Counted from the stretch's first letter, positions 17,390 to 28,312 are shown. The stretch: 64,000 bases of DNA from Haloarcula ordinaria (GCF_029338275.1 NZ_CP119789.1:2108001-2172000); one strand, 5' to 3'. Notes: generated by a model from the letters alone, not told the origin. Program-made: numbers and translations.

Positions 17390-18946
17390 TTACTCCCCGA
17401 ACTGGTCGACGATAGCGTCGCGGTCTACCTTCGACGGCCCCGACATCGGCATCGTCTCGACGAAGCGGAGCGAACGCGGGTGTTTGAACCGTGCGAGGCG
17501 CCCGTCGAGGAACGAGCGGAGGGCGTCCACGGTGAGGTCCTCGTCGCCCTCGACCACCGCGCGTCCGACCTGTCCCCAGCGCTCGTCGGGCACTGCGACG
17601 ACCACGACGTCGTCGACGGCCGGATGGTCGGCGATGGCGGCCTCCACCTCCGCCGGATAGACGTTCTCGCCGCCGCTGACGAACATGTGTTTCTTCCGCC
17701 CCTCGATGTGGTAGTAGCCATCTTCGTCTACGCGCGCGAGGTCACCCGTGGCGACCCACCCATCAGCGCCGAACGTCGCCGCCGTCGCGTCAGGGTCGTC
17801 GAGGTACCCGGCCGCAGCGTGGGGCGACCGCAGCTCCAGTTCCCCGATCTCCCCCTGGTCGACGACCGTCCCGTCGTCGACGACGCGAGCGTCGACGTGC
17901 ATGGCCGGACGGCCGACGCTGTCTGCCTTCTCGGCGTCCCATCCGGTCGGCATCGCGAAGTTGTTAGGGCCACACTCGGTCAGGCCGTACCCCTGCGAGA
18001 GGTCGACGCCCCGGTCCCACCAGGCCTCCAGCACTGCTTCCCGGCAGGGGCCGCCGCCGGACTTGGCCACCCGGAGCGACGAGAGGTCCGTCGCCGCCCA
18101 CGCCTCGTGTTCGGTCATCGCCCTGAGCACTGCGGGGACGGCGACGAGTACCGACGCGGCCTCCGTCTCGATGACCCGGAGGACCGCTTCGGGGTCGAAC
18201 TCGCGGGCGAGCACGACGGTGCCACCCATGTGCCACAGCGGGACGGTGACGACGTTCCAGCCCCCGGTGTGGAACAGCGGGAACACCAGCGGCGTCACGT
18301 CGTCCTGCCGTAGTCCCCAGCCCGTGATGGTGTTGAGCGAGTTCCAGACGATGCCGCGGTGGGTCAGGACCGTCTCCTTGGGTGTCCCGGTCGACCCGCC
18401 GGTGTGGAGCAAGAGGTGTGGGGCTGACGGTTCAAGCGGCGCCGACTCGACCGGACTCCCGTCGGCCGGCCGCGCCGCGTACGACACGCTGTCCGGGAAT
18501 ACTGAATCCGTCCCCGTGCTTGCCGCTGTCGCGAGAGTCAGCACCGGACAGTCGACGTCGGCACGGTCCCGTGCCTCGGCTGTCGTCTCCAGGAACGGCT
18601 CTTCGACGACGAGGAGCACCGGGTCGACGCGGGCCAACAGCGCCCCCAGTTCCGGCGGTGCCAGTCGGTGTGAGAGCGGCGCGAGGACGCTCCCGGTCTT
18701 CCCGGTGGCGAAGAAGAGGTCGACGACGGCCGGTCGGTTCCGCGACACGACGGCGACGGCGTCGCCGGCGTCGACTCCGTACTCATCCAGCAGCCGCACA
18801 GCCCGGTTCGCTCGGCGGTCGAGTGCGGCGTAGGTGTAGCGCTCGCCCGTCGTCGCGTCGACGAGTCCCGTCCGGTCGGGCGTCAGCGCGGCGCGCTTCT
18901 CGCTCCACGCGCCGACCCAGTCCTGTGGCGGGCCGCGCTCAGTCAT
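17390..18946 (-). CDS. AMP-forming acyl-CoA synthetase
   Basis: 518 aa ANL-superfamily enzyme that activates a carboxylate as acyl-AMP, then the CoA thioester. The P-loop-like motif is LLHTGGSTGTPKETVLTHRG (about 184-203). YGLTECGPN is the A5 motif, ATGDLARVDEDGYYHIEGRKK the hinge, and SGPSKVDRD carries the C-terminal catalytic Lys. The substrate class is unclear; medium- or long-chain fatty acids and succinylbenzoate-like acids are possible. Its start overlaps the stop of the upstream hydrolase gene by 8 nt, so the two are almost certainly cotranscribed and perhaps act on the same acyl substrate. Confidence 0.87.
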   Translation of the reverse strand: MTERGPPQDWVGAWSEKRAALTPDRTGLVDATTGERYTYAALDRRANRAVRLLDEYGVDAGDAVAVVSRNRPAVVDLFFATGKTGSVLAPLSHRLAPPELGALLARVDPVLLVVEEPFLETTAEARDRADVDCPVLTLATAASTGTDSVFPDSVSYAARPADGSPVESAPLEPSAPHLLLHTGGSTGTPKETVLTHRGIVWNSLNTITGWGLRQDDVTPLVFPLFHTGGWNVVTVPLWHMGGTVVLAREFDPEAVLRVIETEAASVLVAVPAVLRAMTEHEAWAATDLSSLRVAKSGGGPCREAVLEAWWDRGVDLSQGYGLTECGPNNFAMPTGWDAEKADSVGRPAMHVDARVVDDGTVVDQGEIGELELRSPHAAAGYLDDPDATAATFGADGWVATGDLARVDEDGYYHIEGRKKHMFVSGGENVYPAEVEAAIADHPAVDDVVVVAVPDERWGQVGRAVVEGDEDLTVDALRSFLDGRLARFKHPRSLRFVETMPMSGPSKVDRDAIVDQFGE

Positions 18947-19742
18947 CGGTCAGGAACTCCCGGAGGTGCTCGTTCACGCGGTCGGCCGCCTCGACGAACA
19001 GGAGGTGCGGTGCGCCCTCGAACCGGACGAACTCGGCGTCCGGGAGCCCCGCCGCCAACAACTCGCCGTTCTCGATTGGGACGACCCGGTCGGCGGTGCC
19101 GTGCAGCAGGAGGACCGGGACCCGAATCTCTTGGAGCCGGTCCGAGACGTCGAACGCCTCGACGGCGGCGTTCTGCCAGACGAGGGCCCGGTCGCCGGCG
19201 TCAGATTCGAGCCGCCAGTCGATAATCCGCTCCACCAGCGCCTCGTTGTCGGTCATGAACGACTCCGTCATCGCTGTGGCCATCTTGTACCGTCGCGACT
19301 CGCGTTCGTCGTAGTCCTCGGGGACGTCGAACAGTCGTTCTCTCGTCGCCTCGGGTACCGGGGCGGCCTCGGGCCCACCCGGTGACGTGCACATGAGCGT
19401 CAGGGAGCGCGCCCGGTCGTATTCGAGAGCGAACTGCTGGGCGACCATCCCACCCATGCTCGCGCCGACCACGTGTGCGCTGTCGACACCGGCGGCATCG
19501 AGGACGGTCGCCAGGTCGCTCGCCATCTCGGACATCGTGTACGGGCCTTCGGGGACGTCCGAGTCACCCGTCCCGCGGCTGTCCCAGACGATAGTGTCGT
19601 AGGCGTCGTCCAGGGCCCGTCGCTGCCAGCGCCACATCCACCGTCCGTAGCCGATTCCCTCGACGAACGCGACCGTCGGTGCGTCCGTCGGCCCGGTCCG
19701 TTCGTACGCGAGGCGGACCCCGTCGTTCGTTGCGTACTGCAT
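18939..19742 (-). CDS. alpha/beta-fold hydrolase
   Basis: 267 aa from MQYATNDGVRLAYERTG; ATG 19784 would add 14 residues (MTAGPHSGTN) without clear family match. The nucleophile elbow is GASMGG, the oxyanion stretch is FVEGIGYGRWMW, the acid is in GTADRVVP and the His is in GAPHLLF. The family spans esterases, lactonases and haloperoxidase-like enzymes; substrate cannot be called. It overlaps the acyl-CoA synthetase gene and forms a two-gene operon with it. Confidence 0.83.
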   Translation of the reverse strand: MQYATNDGVRLAYERTGPTDAPTVAFVEGIGYGRWMWRWQRRALDDAYDTIVWDSRGTGDSDVPEGPYTMSEMASDLATVLDAAGVDSAHVVGASMGGMVAQQFALEYDRARSLTLMCTSPGGPEAAPVPEATRERLFDVPEDYDERESRRYKMATAMTESFMTDNEALVERIIDWRLESDAGDRALVWQNAAVEAFDVSDRLQEIRVPVLLLHGTADRVVPIENGELLAAGLPDAEFVRFEGAPHLLFVEAADRVNEHLREFLTDD

Positions 19743-19948
19743 GTGCCCGGTCCTGTTGGTCCCACTGTGGGGGCCGGCGGTCATGAACGTTCCCCGTAGA
19801 CCAGGGTGAGCACAGACCTCGATGCGACCTCGACGCCAGTAACTAATCGGACGCAGGACCCGGTCAATCGTCCGTATTTATCATAATCGACCACCCACCC
19901 CCTGTCCGATTCAATACTGTTTTAGGCCTCGCATTAGCACACAGTGGT

Positions 19949-22645
19949 ATGACTTTGCACGCCAGAGATATCAAACAGGACGTCCGTGAACTGGGCGAAC
20001 TCCTGGGCGACGTTCTCGAGGCGCAGGCGTCGACCGACGCATTCGAGACGGTAGAGAAGATCCGGAAGTCGTCTATCGAGTACCGACGGGGTGAGGCGGA
20101 CACGCGAGTCGACGTCGGCCGGTCGCTCGACCGACTCGACCCCGACGAACAGGACGTCGTCACGCGAGCCTTCACGACGTACTTCGAGCTCATCAACCTC
20201 GCCGAGGAGCGACACCGAGTCCGACAGATCCGCGAGGAGAGTCAGGCAGGCGTGCTCGAAGACAGCGTGACCGAAGCCGTCGAACTGCTCTCCGAACAGG
20301 GTGCCGACGCCGAGACGGTCGAGAGCGTCCTGGAAGACGTGCTCATCCAGCCGACGTTCACCGCACACCCCACCGAGGCCCGGCGGAAGACGGTCAAGGC
20401 CAAGCTCCGTGCCGTCGCCCGGGACTTAGAGACGCTCGACGGCGTCCGCCTCACCGACCGCGAGAAGGACCTCGTCGAGCGCGACCTCGAGGCCGAGGTG
20501 ACGAGCCTCTGGCAGACCCCACAGGTCCGCGACCGGCGCCCCGAGGTCACCGACGAGGCGCTCAACGTCCAGTGGTACCTGGAGAACGTCCTGTTCGAGG
20601 TCATCGACGAGGTGTACGACGAGCTCGAACACGCTATCGACGAGGAGTACGAGGAAGACATCGACGTCCCGAAGCTCTACGAGTTCCGGTCGTGGGCCGG
20701 GTCGGACCGGGACGGGAACCCCTTCGTCACGCCCGAAGTGACCGAAGAGACGCTCGAACGCCAGCGTGACACCATCCTCCCGCTGTACCGCAACAAACTC
20801 AAAGAGCTCTCCGGCGTCCTCAGCCAGGACGCGGACAACATCGACACGGACCAGCGCTTCGACACCCGCCTGGCAGCGCACAAGGAACGACTCCCCGGCG
20901 TCGCCAGCGAAGCGGAGGAACGGTACCCCGACGAACCGTACCGACAGAAGCTCAAACTGATGCGCGAGTCGGTCGTCCGTGTCAGCGACGTCCGTCAAGG
21001 TGGCTACGAAGAGGCCAATGAACTGGCGAAGGACCTGCGCGCCATCGCCGAGAGCCTCCGCGAGAACGACGCGGAGGTCATCGCGGAGTCGCAGGTCGAC
21101 CCGCTCGTTCGGAAGGTCGACACCTTCGGCTTCTCCCTCGCCAGCCTCGACCTGCGCGACCACCGCGCGATGCACACCAACGCCATCGCCGAGGCCGTCG
21201 ACCGCTACGGCATCGACTACGAGGGGATGGACGAGGACGAGCGCGTCGAGTTCCTGACCGAGGCCATCCTCCAGGACGAGCGGACTATCGACATGGCGGA
21301 CACGGAAGCGCTCTCCGAGGACTCGCAGCGGGTCATGCGCCGGTTCCGAGAGACGGCCGAGTGGCAGAAGGAGTACGGCGTCGACGCCATCGACACCTAC
21401 GCAATCAGTTGGTGTGAGGAGCCGAGCCACGTCCTCGAAGTCCTCTTCCTCGCCAACCAGGTCGGCATCGTCGACCTGCCCGGCTACTGCGGGCTGGACG
21501 TCGTCCCACTGCTCGAATCCGAGTACGCGCTCTCGGGCGCCCGGCGCATCATGGGCACGCTGTTCGAGAACGAGGCGTACTCGATGGCACTGGAGGCCCG
21601 GAACAACGTCCAGGAGATAATGCTGGGCTACTCCGACTCCAACAAGGAGAACGGGTTCCTTGCCGCGAACTGGTCGCTGTACAACAACCAGAAGCGACTG
21701 GCGAACATCACCAGCGACTACGACGTCGAGATGCGCCTGTTCCACGGGCGCGGGGGCTCGATCTCCCGTGGCGGCGGCCCGATGAACGACGCGATGCTGG
21801 CGCTGCCAAACGAGACGGTCACCGGCCAGATCAAGTTCACCGAGCAGGGCGAGGCCATCTCCGAGAAGTACGCGAACGACGACATCGCCGAGCGGAACCT
21901 AGAACAGATGCTCAACGCGCAGACCCGGGCGCGCTACAACGCGATGCAGGACCCCGTCGAGGAGATTCCCGACGAGTGGCGCGAGGCGATGGAGACGGCA
22001 TCCGACGCCGCCCGCGACGAGTATCAGGACCTCCTCGAGACCGAGGGGTTCGTCGAGTACTTCGAACAGGCCACGCCCATCACGGTCATCGAGAACCTCA
22101 ACATGGGCTCCCGGCCCGCCTCACGCAGCGAGGACCGCTCGGTCGACGACCTGCGGGCCATCCCGTGGGTGTTCTCCTGGACCCAGGCCCGGTGTATCAT
22201 CCCCGGGTGGTACTCCATCGCCACAGGGCTCCAGGCCTACCTCGACGACGGCGGCGAAATCGAGGAACTCGCGGAGATGTACGACGAGTGGCCGTTCTTC
22301 CGGACGAAGATCGACAACGCGTCGCTCGCGCTGGCCCGGACGGACATGGAGATCGCCCGGGAGTACGCCGACCTCGCCGACGCGGACCTTCGGGAACGGA
22401 TCTTCCCGCGCATCGAGGACGAGTACGAGCAGGCTGTGGCACTCATCAGCGAAATCACCGGCCGTGACGGACTTCTCGACCGTGAGTGGCTCGCCGAGAA
22501 CCTCGACCGACGGAACCCGTACGTGGACCCGCTGAACCTGTTGCAGGTCCGGCTGCTGGCCCAGTCGCACCTCACCGAGACCGAGCAGCGCACCCTCCGG
22601 CTCACCGTCCAAGGCATCGCTGCCGGGATGAAGAACACTGGGTGA
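19949..22645 (+). CDS. ppc: phosphoenolpyruvate carboxylase
   Basis: 898 aa, the usual length of bacterial-type PEPC. It makes oxaloacetate from PEP and bicarbonate, refilling the TCA cycle. Family motifs are present: FTAHPTEARRKT (catalytic H140), GYSDSNKENGFLAANW, FHGRGGSISRGGGP and FSWTQARCIIPGWYS, with the C-terminal NTG ending. It is monocistronic with a TTTTAGG box about 30 nt upstream. Some haloarchaea have it, and it would support growth on glycerol or sugars, whose genes flank it. Confidence 0.97.
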   Translation: MTLHARDIKQDVRELGELLGDVLEAQASTDAFETVEKIRKSSIEYRRGEADTRVDVGRSLDRLDPDEQDVVTRAFTTYFELINLAEERHRVRQIREESQAGVLEDSVTEAVELLSEQGADAETVESVLEDVLIQPTFTAHPTEARRKTVKAKLRAVARDLETLDGVRLTDREKDLVERDLEAEVTSLWQTPQVRDRRPEVTDEALNVQWYLENVLFEVIDEVYDELEHAIDEEYEEDIDVPKLYEFRSWAGSDRDGNPFVTPEVTEETLERQRDTILPLYRNKLKELSGVLSQDADNIDTDQRFDTRLAAHKERLPGVASEAEERYPDEPYRQKLKLMRESVVRVSDVRQGGYEEANELAKDLRAIAESLRENDAEVIAESQVDPLVRKVDTFGFSLASLDLRDHRAMHTNAIAEAVDRYGIDYEGMDEDERVEFLTEAILQDERTIDMADTEALSEDSQRVMRRFRETAEWQKEYGVDAIDTYAISWCEEPSHVLEVLFLANQVGIVDLPGYCGLDVVPLLESEYALSGARRIMGTLFENEAYSMALEARNNVQEIMLGYSDSNKENGFLAANWSLYNNQKRLANITSDYDVEMRLFHGRGGSISRGGGPMNDAMLALPNETVTGQIKFTEQGEAISEKYANDDIAERNLEQMLNAQTRARYNAMQDPVEEIPDEWREAMETASDAARDEYQDLLETEGFVEYFEQATPITVIENLNMGSRPASRSEDRSVDDLRAIPWVFSWTQARCIIPGWYSIATGLQAYLDDGGEIEELAEMYDEWPFFRTKIDNASLALARTDMEIAREYADLADADLRERIFPRIEDEYEQAVALISEITGRDGLLDREWLAENLDRRNPYVDPLNLLQVRLLAQSHLTETEQRTLRLTVQGIAAGMKNTG

Positions 22646-22735
22646 CGAGTAGGCCGGCGGCTCTCCCGTCGCGGCGTTTACTACAGGGGTAGTTGTATCG
22701 AAGGATTTACTGTTCCACCGTCGGGACGATTCGGT

Positions 22736-23188
22736 ATGGCTATCGAGTCAATTCTGCTCGCAGTCGGCCCCTCCGACAAGACCCGTCTGGAGGAACTCGC
22801 GGAGACGGCCATCGACATCGCTGGCCCGACCGGTGCCGAAGTGACGATCGCGCACGTCTTCACCGAGGACCAGTACGACGACGTCATCGAGCGGTTGGAG
22901 TTCGCTTCGGCCGGGGACGCCGACCCCGACGATGTCGCCGACCGACACACGAACGTCCGAGACATCGCGGCGATGCTCGATTCGGCCGACGTCCCCCACT
23001 CCACTCGGGGTGCTGTCGGCGAACACGGCGACGAAATCGTCTCGCTGGCGGAAACGACCGGTGCCGACCTCGTCATCGTCGGCGGCCGCAAGCGCTCCCC
23101 GACCGGCAAGGCCGTCTTCGGCTCCGTTGCCCAGGAGGTCATGCTGAACGCGCCGTGTCCCGTGACCTTCGTCCGCGGCGACGAGTAA
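22736..23188 (+). CDS. UspA-type universal stress protein
   Basis: 150 aa single Usp domain: ILLAVGPSDKTRLEELAETAI at the start, TGADLVIVGGRKRSPTGKAVFGS near the end as the ATP-binding loop, and the terminal strand CPVTFVRG. Such proteins bind ATP and modulate stress or metabolic partners. A GATTTACTG box about 30 nt before the ATG suggests its own short-leader transcript. The next gene, glpC, is convergent. Confidence 0.9.
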   Translation: MAIESILLAVGPSDKTRLEELAETAIDIAGPTGAEVTIAHVFTEDQYDDVIERLEFASAGDADPDDVADRHTNVRDIAAMLDSADVPHSTRGAVGEHGDEIVSLAETTGADLVIVGGRKRSPTGKAVFGSVAQEVMLNAPCPVTFVRGDE

Positions 23189-23286
23189 GCCCGAGCACAC
23201 TCTCTCGTTCTCTCCGTTACTCGTAGTCGCGACACCCCGAGACTGCGACGAAACTCGGTCGATATCCGCGCCGAACCGCGACCGGA

Positions 23287-24660
23287 CTACTCGACCAGCG
23301 CCGCCTCAAGCAGTTCCAGCGGGTGGCAAATCTCGTAGCCCGACCCGTGTTCCATCTGCATGGCACACGTCGGACACTCCGTCATCCCCACCTCGCCGTC
23401 GGCGTGGGCCATGTGCTCGAACATCTCCTCCCCGATGGCCATCGACTTCTCGTACTTCTCTTCCTTCCAGCCGTAGGTGCCCGAGATACCCGAACAGGAC
23501 TCGCCGACGTCCTCGATGCCGGCACCGTCGAGGTCGCGGAACAGCTCGACGGCCTGCCGGTCGAGACCCTGGTTGCGGGCGTGACACGGCGCGTGGTACG
23601 CGAACTCCTCTGCCAGGTCGCCGGAGACCTCGGCCTCCCGGACCGCGCCGGTGAGGTCCTCGTGGATGCGGAGGTACTCGACTGACTCGAAGGTGTTCGA
23701 AGCGACGTCTTCGATGCCGTCGATGTCGAACAGCTCGGGGTACTCCTGGCGTAGCGCCATCGAACAGGAGGTACAGGACGCGATAGCGTCGTAGCCCTGT
23801 TCGACGAGGTCCGCCATCGAGGCGACGTTGACCTTCGCGTGGCGTTTGGCGTCCGAGAGCATCCCGTTGGCGAACATCGGCGTCCCGGAACAGCGCTGTT
23901 CGGGTGCGACCACCTCGTAGCCGAAGTGCTCGTACACCCGGACCATCGCCTTGCCGACCTCGGGCGTGTTGTAGTTGGAGTAACAGCCGTGGAAGTACGC
24001 CACCTTCTTGTCCGACTCGGTGGGTTCGCCGCGTCGCTCGCGACTCTCTCGGGCGTTGTGTCGCGAGGCATCCGCCCCGCCGCGCGCTGCCCACCACTCC
24101 CGGAACGTCTCGCTGGCGAACTCGGGGAACTCCCGCTCCTTGGTGACCCCGAGCGTCTTCTCCATCAGCCACCGGGCCGGGCCGAAGTTCATCGCGGCGT
24201 TCGCGAGGCGGGGTACTTTGCTCGCGAAGAACGCCGACGTACGGTAGTTCGCGAGGATTCGGTTGCGGACGTACTCGACCGAGAGCTTGTCCATCTGCTT
24301 GCTGACGTACTCCCCGCGGGCGGTGTTGTGCATCTGGCTGAGCGGGACGCCCGACGGACAGGCGTTGTCACAGCGCATGCAGTTCGAACAGGACATCACC
24401 GAGTCGTCGACGGTGTAGCTGTCGTCGGACTGCTTGAGGCGCCACTGCTCGGGCCCCTGGAACTTCGGGCCCGGGAACTCGTCGTCGACCTCGGCCACCG
24501 GACAGTTGGTGTCGCAGGTCGCACACTTGTAACACGAATCCGACCCGGGTCGGAGGTCGAAGTCGTCGCTGTCGGGGAAGACGTCGACCGGTTCGACCTC
24601 CTCCCCCGTGTTCGGTGCAGCTGGGTCGAACGTGGATGGACTCTCTTCGGCGTCGCTCAT
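23287..24660 (-). CDS. glpC: anaerobic-type glycerol-3-phosphate dehydrogenase subunit C
   Basis: 457 aa. Two ferredoxin-like 4Fe-4S clusters are near the N-terminus: CYKCATCDTNCPV and CSNCMRCDNACPSG. Two CCG domains follow (YHAPCHARNQG, SCSGISGTYGW, ECPTCAMQME). GlpC is the iron-sulfur, membrane-associated subunit that passes electrons from GlpAB to the quinone pool. Its ATG overlaps the glpB stop by 4 nt, so translation is coupled. It is last in glpABC. Haloarchaea use this complex aerobically to burn glycerol. Confidence 0.95.
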   Translation of the reverse strand: MSDAEESPSTFDPAAPNTGEEVEPVDVFPDSDDFDLRPGSDSCYKCATCDTNCPVAEVDDEFPGPKFQGPEQWRLKQSDDSYTVDDSVMSCSNCMRCDNACPSGVPLSQMHNTARGEYVSKQMDKLSVEYVRNRILANYRTSAFFASKVPRLANAAMNFGPARWLMEKTLGVTKEREFPEFASETFREWWAARGGADASRHNARESRERRGEPTESDKKVAYFHGCYSNYNTPEVGKAMVRVYEHFGYEVVAPEQRCSGTPMFANGMLSDAKRHAKVNVASMADLVEQGYDAIASCTSCSMALRQEYPELFDIDGIEDVASNTFESVEYLRIHEDLTGAVREAEVSGDLAEEFAYHAPCHARNQGLDRQAVELFRDLDGAGIEDVGESCSGISGTYGWKEEKYEKSMAIGEEMFEHMAHADGEVGMTECPTCAMQMEHGSGYEICHPLELLEAALVE

Positions 24661-25928
24661 TGTGCCTCCGCTGCGGCGTGCAGGCCCGCCGCATAGCCGG
24701 TCGCAATCGATACCCCGCTTCCAGATTTCTCGGCCGCGTAGTCGTAGCCGCCGAGGACGCCCCCGGCGGCACGGAGGTTATCGAACTCCGGTTCTCCGCC
24801 CCCGTCCAGGGGCCGTAACTCTTCGTCCGTCGCGACGCCGAACGCCGCGAACGGGTGGTCACCGAACACGTCCGTGTCGAACCAGTCGTAGCGGTCCGAC
24901 GGGTGTGGGACGTGACAGTCGAAGACTGGTTCGGTGACGCGCTCGCGGTCGGAGTCGATGCCCTTCCCGACGAGACCGCCCGTCGCGAGGACGTACTGGT
25001 CGGCTGAGAGGGGGATTCTCGCGCCGTTCTTCTCGAGGAAGACCCGTTCGAGGGTGCCGTCGCCCTCGTACTTGACGACGGGGTTCCCGGTCTCGAAGCT
25101 CGCCCCGCTCTCGTCGAGGGCCTCGAACAGGGCGTCTTCGAGGCGGAGCCCCGGCAACGACGGCGGTCCCATGGGCACCTCGAAGACGTCGGCGCCCATC
25201 TGCTGGCCGAGGTCGGCCCGGATCTCCGCTGGACGGTCGTCACCGAGCACCGCCGGGAACCCGACGCGTGCCTCGTCTTCGATGAGCGGGTTCACCCGCG
25301 CGGCCAGCGCCTCGCGGATGGGCCGCGTCCGGCCACGAACAGTGACGTCGCGGTTCGTGTCGAGAAGTTTCGCGTACCGGGTCACCTTCGCGTCCGCGCG
25401 CAGGCCGCCCGGAAACTGAACGGTGACGCCGCGGACGTCGAACGGTGCCCCGACGGCGTCGAGGTGGGCGGCGGCGTGTGGCGCGTCGAAGTCCGTCATC
25501 GATTCGAAGCCGACCAGGAGCATGTCTCGGTCGTCGCTCGCGAGGCCGGCGGCGGCCCCACTGGGATACCGCGCGGTCGGCTTGACCGTCCCGCCGTGGG
25601 TCGGCAACAGGGCGTTGGTGTCGGTGTGGCCCCCCTCGTACTGTGTCACCTCGTCGAACAGTCCCATCGCCTCGCGGACCGTATCGACGCCGACCGTCCG
25701 GTAGGGATGTTCCTCGGGCAGGTCCCCCATCGCCTCGTAGGGGTCGGGCAGTGGCCCGTCGCCGTCGGGCGTGTACCCCAGCAGGTCGACCAGTCCGGAT
25801 GCGTTCCGGAGCGTGCTCTGTTTGTACGAGACGAGGCGGACGTCCGCGCCTTCGTGGGCAGCGGCTATCGCACTTGTCAGGCCGGCCAGGCCGCCGCCGA
25901 CGACCAGGATGTCAGACTCAATCGCCAT
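24657..25928 (-). CDS. glpB: glycerol-3-phosphate dehydrogenase subunit B
   Basis: 423 aa flavoprotein. The N-terminal dinucleotide fold is [20 protein letters not shown] with LVSY ending beta2, and the C-terminal [21 protein letters not shown] closes the FAD site. GlpB is the second flavin subunit of the complex oxidising glycerol-3-phosphate to DHAP. It overlaps glpA by 11 nt and glpC by 4 nt, marking a tight operon. Confidence 0.94.
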   Translation of the reverse strand: MAIESDILVVGGGLAGLTSAIAAAHEGADVRLVSYKQSTLRNASGLVDLLGYTPDGDGPLPDPYEAMGDLPEEHPYRTVGVDTVREAMGLFDEVTQYEGGHTDTNALLPTHGGTVKPTARYPSGAAAGLASDDRDMLLVGFESMTDFDAPHAAAHLDAVGAPFDVRGVTVQFPGGLRADAKVTRYAKLLDTNRDVTVRGRTRPIREALAARVNPLIEDEARVGFPAVLGDDRPAEIRADLGQQMGADVFEVPMGPPSLPGLRLEDALFEALDESGASFETGNPVVKYEGDGTLERVFLEKNGARIPLSADQYVLATGGLVGKGIDSDRERVTEPVFDCHVPHPSDRYDWFDTDVFGDHPFAAFGVATDEELRPLDGGGEPEFDNLRAAGGVLGGYDYAAEKSGSGVSIATGYAAGLHAAAEAQ

Positions 25929-27645
25929 GTCGACCCCCGTCGGCGGCGACGTCCGTGGCAGCCGACCCGCCAGTGTGGTCGAGGCCGCCGTCGAACGCCG
26001 CGAAGTCGACCGGGTCGCCGTCTGCCGGGTCGTGATCGCGGTTCTGCGTCGTCGCGTGCAGCGAGTAGTTCAGCGCCGCCTGGGAGAGCTGGTCGCCCCA
26101 GAGCGCGTGGCGCTGTCCCTTCCAGCGTTCCTGGAGGAGCTCGTCCCACGCTTCGCGGACGACCCGCTGGTCGAAGTCACCGTGGAGCTCGTTCGCGAGG
26201 CGGTGGCAGCAGAACCCACCCTGACAGTTGCCCATGGTCGCTCGCGTGCGGATGCGGACGGCGTTGAGGTCGGAGCCGGACTGCGAGATGGCGTCCTGTA
26301 CTTCCGCCCTGGTCACGCCCTCGCAGGAACAGACCGTGGGGTTCGGTCGGTCGGTCCCCAGCACCTCCTCGGCACGAGAGCCGAGGCGTTCGACGCTCCG
26401 GCGACCGATGGGCGAGCGGAGACCGAACTCCTCCATGTAGTCCCGCATGACGGTGAAATCCTCGCTGCCCGGGAGCGGGACTGCTGCAGTCCGGCAGTCG
26501 CGCTCGAGACCGAACTTCTCACAGACGTGGTCCGATATCTTCTCGCCCATCATCCGGTAGGTGGTGAACTTCCCGCCGACGATGCTGGTCATCCCCGGCA
26601 GGTCGTCGCGGTCCTCGTGGTCCAGCAGGAAGAAGTCCCGCGTGATGTCGGTCGGGTCCGTGCTCCCCACGTCCGGCGGTTCGTAGAGGGGACGGACGCC
26701 CCAGAACGAGCGGATGGTCCGGGCCTCCTCGAGCATCGGCACCAGCTCCGAGAGGGTGTCTATCATCATGTCGACCTCCCACTGCTCCTCGGGGTAGTCC
26801 TCTGGGTCTTCGACCTCCTCGTCGGTCGTCCCCAGGATGGCTGTCGTCTCGTGGGGGACGATGATGTCGGCGTCGCCCTTGGGCTTACAGCGGTTGATGA
26901 CCGTATCGACCTGTCGGACGTTCATGATAGTCATGACGCCCTTCGACGGACGGACCTCGATGTCGAGCCCAGCCATGTCACCGATACGGCCCGCCCACGC
27001 GCCCGTTGCGTTGACGACGTAGTCGGCGTATATCTCCTCGGTGCCGCCCTGCGTGCCGTGGACTCGCTTTCCGGGACCAGACGTGTGTTCGACTTCGACA
27101 CCGACGACCTCCCCGCTCTCGACCAGCAGGTCGGTGACCTTCGAGTGGGTCTCGATGCGCGCCCCGTACTCCTGAGCACTCGCGGCGTTGGCGACGACGA
27201 GGCGGAACGGGTCGACCGCGCCGTCGGGGACGATTATCGCCTTGTCGATGTCCTTCGCCAGGTGCGGTTCCATCGCGCGCGCCTCCTCGCGTGAGACCAC
27301 TTCGGCCGGAATCCCACACTCCTCACAGCCCTGCAGCTTCTCCTGAAAGTACTCCTCGGAGTCCTCGGGCCGCTTGACGAACAGCCCGTCGGTCATCTCG
27401 ACGCAGTGACTGGCGATGTCTCTGAGAATCCGGTTCTCCTCGATACACTCGGTCGCACTGGCCTGGTCGGAGACGGCGTACCGCCCCCCGCTATGGAGCA
27501 GTCCGTGCATCCGCCCGGTCGTCCCGTGTGTGAGGTTCCCCTGTTCGAGGAGTGTCACGTCGAGGCCGCGCATCGCGAGGTCCCTGGCGATTCCAGCGCC
27601 GGTCGAACCGCCGCCCAGGACGGCGATGTGTGGTGTCGATGCCAT
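25918..27645 (-). CDS. glpA: glycerol-3-phosphate dehydrogenase subunit A
   Basis: 575 aa from ATG 27645 ([18 protein letters not shown]). The ATG at 27672 is rejected because it precedes the natural start of the Rossmann strand and falls at the edge of the TATA box. The FAD-binding fold, the [16 protein letters not shown] substrate/flavin loop and the DAO core are present. The C-terminus is a BFD-like 2Fe-2S domain ([11 protein letters not shown] ... MGNCQGGFC). This is the catalytic subunit, first gene of glpABC, facing away from glpK. Confidence 0.95.
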   Translation of the reverse strand: MASTPHIAVLGGGSTGAGIARDLAMRGLDVTLLEQGNLTHGTTGRMHGLLHSGGRYAVSDQASATECIEENRILRDIASHCVEMTDGLFVKRPEDSEEYFQEKLQGCEECGIPAEVVSREEARAMEPHLAKDIDKAIIVPDGAVDPFRLVVANAASAQEYGARIETHSKVTDLLVESGEVVGVEVEHTSGPGKRVHGTQGGTEEIYADYVVNATGAWAGRIGDMAGLDIEVRPSKGVMTIMNVRQVDTVINRCKPKGDADIIVPHETTAILGTTDEEVEDPEDYPEEQWEVDMMIDTLSELVPMLEEARTIRSFWGVRPLYEPPDVGSTDPTDITRDFFLLDHEDRDDLPGMTSIVGGKFTTYRMMGEKISDHVCEKFGLERDCRTAAVPLPGSEDFTVMRDYMEEFGLRSPIGRRSVERLGSRAEEVLGTDRPNPTVCSCEGVTRAEVQDAISQSGSDLNAVRIRTRATMGNCQGGFCCHRLANELHGDFDQRVVREAWDELLQERWKGQRHALWGDQLSQAALNYSLHATTQNRDHDPADGDPVDFAAFDGGLDHTGGSAATDVAADGGRHGD

Positions 27646-27676
27646 TTGGTATACCGGCGATTTGAAGCGCATCTAC

Positions 27677-27686
27677 TTTATTTTAC
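27677..27686 (-). promoter_or_regulatory. TATA-like box of glpABC
   Basis: On the minus strand TAAAATAAAG lies 32 nt upstream of the glpA ATG. This predicts a transcript start about 5-10 nt before the codon and helps fix the start at 27645. Confidence 0.5.
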
Positions 27687-28303
27687 CGCCGAGTGGTTGG
27701 TTACAGTAAATTTAATGGGTAATCATGTGTGACCGACCGCAAGTTCACCACCGGTACCACCAGTCTCTGCCCGAACACGCGCTCAGTGTCCTCAGACAGA
27801 GTCTGACGCTGCGGACGGTCCGGGTACGTTCCCGGATGAGTTCAACTCCGACACGTAATTTACGTCTGACTGTCGGCCACCCGTCAACTAATTCGAGCGC
27901 CGGGTGGAGTCGAATCGACTGGTCCCGAGGAGCGTCGGTTCGCGATTCCACTGGCGGGTAGTTCCGGACCTGTCGGTACGCGGTCTCAAAGGTTCTCGAC
28001 TATCGGCTTCCCAGGCGTGGCACCTTCCACGAGACGGCCAGCTGATTCCAGCCACCCCATCGCGAGTCGATGGGTCTCACGCCTTCAGAGACCAATATCC
28101 GACTCGCTCGACGTTCGGTTCGTTCGAAGCGAAGGCGGGTTCGTGGCCGGGTTCAGGTCCTTCCGTTCGTTCCCACAGTATTCGGGGACGACCGCCGTCT
28201 CAGTCCGACCGAACTTCTGCGCCTGGCTCGATCGCTCGTAGTGGGAAGCGAACACTGACAACCCGTCTCCCATTCTTTACTCTCGACACCGGTCAATCAG
28301 TAA
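27687..28303. other. long divergent glp intergenic region
   Basis: About 740 nt separates the glpA and glpK starts. Only the two promoters and a perfect inverted repeat at 28056-28074 (CCCATCG arms, 5-nt loop) stand out. Open frames here have no recognisable family and poor codon bias. It is unusually long and may hold operators or a small RNA. Confidence 0.55.
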
Positions 28304-28312
28304 CTTTTATAA
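28304..28312 (+). promoter_or_regulatory. TATA box of glpK operon
   Basis: CTTTTATAA lies about 75 nt before the glpK ATG in an AT-rich patch. The predicted transcript start near 28335 gives a leader of roughly 45 nt. An inverted motif, GTGTTATGTACT against AGTACATAACAC, is not complete, so no operator is claimed. Confidence 0.5.
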
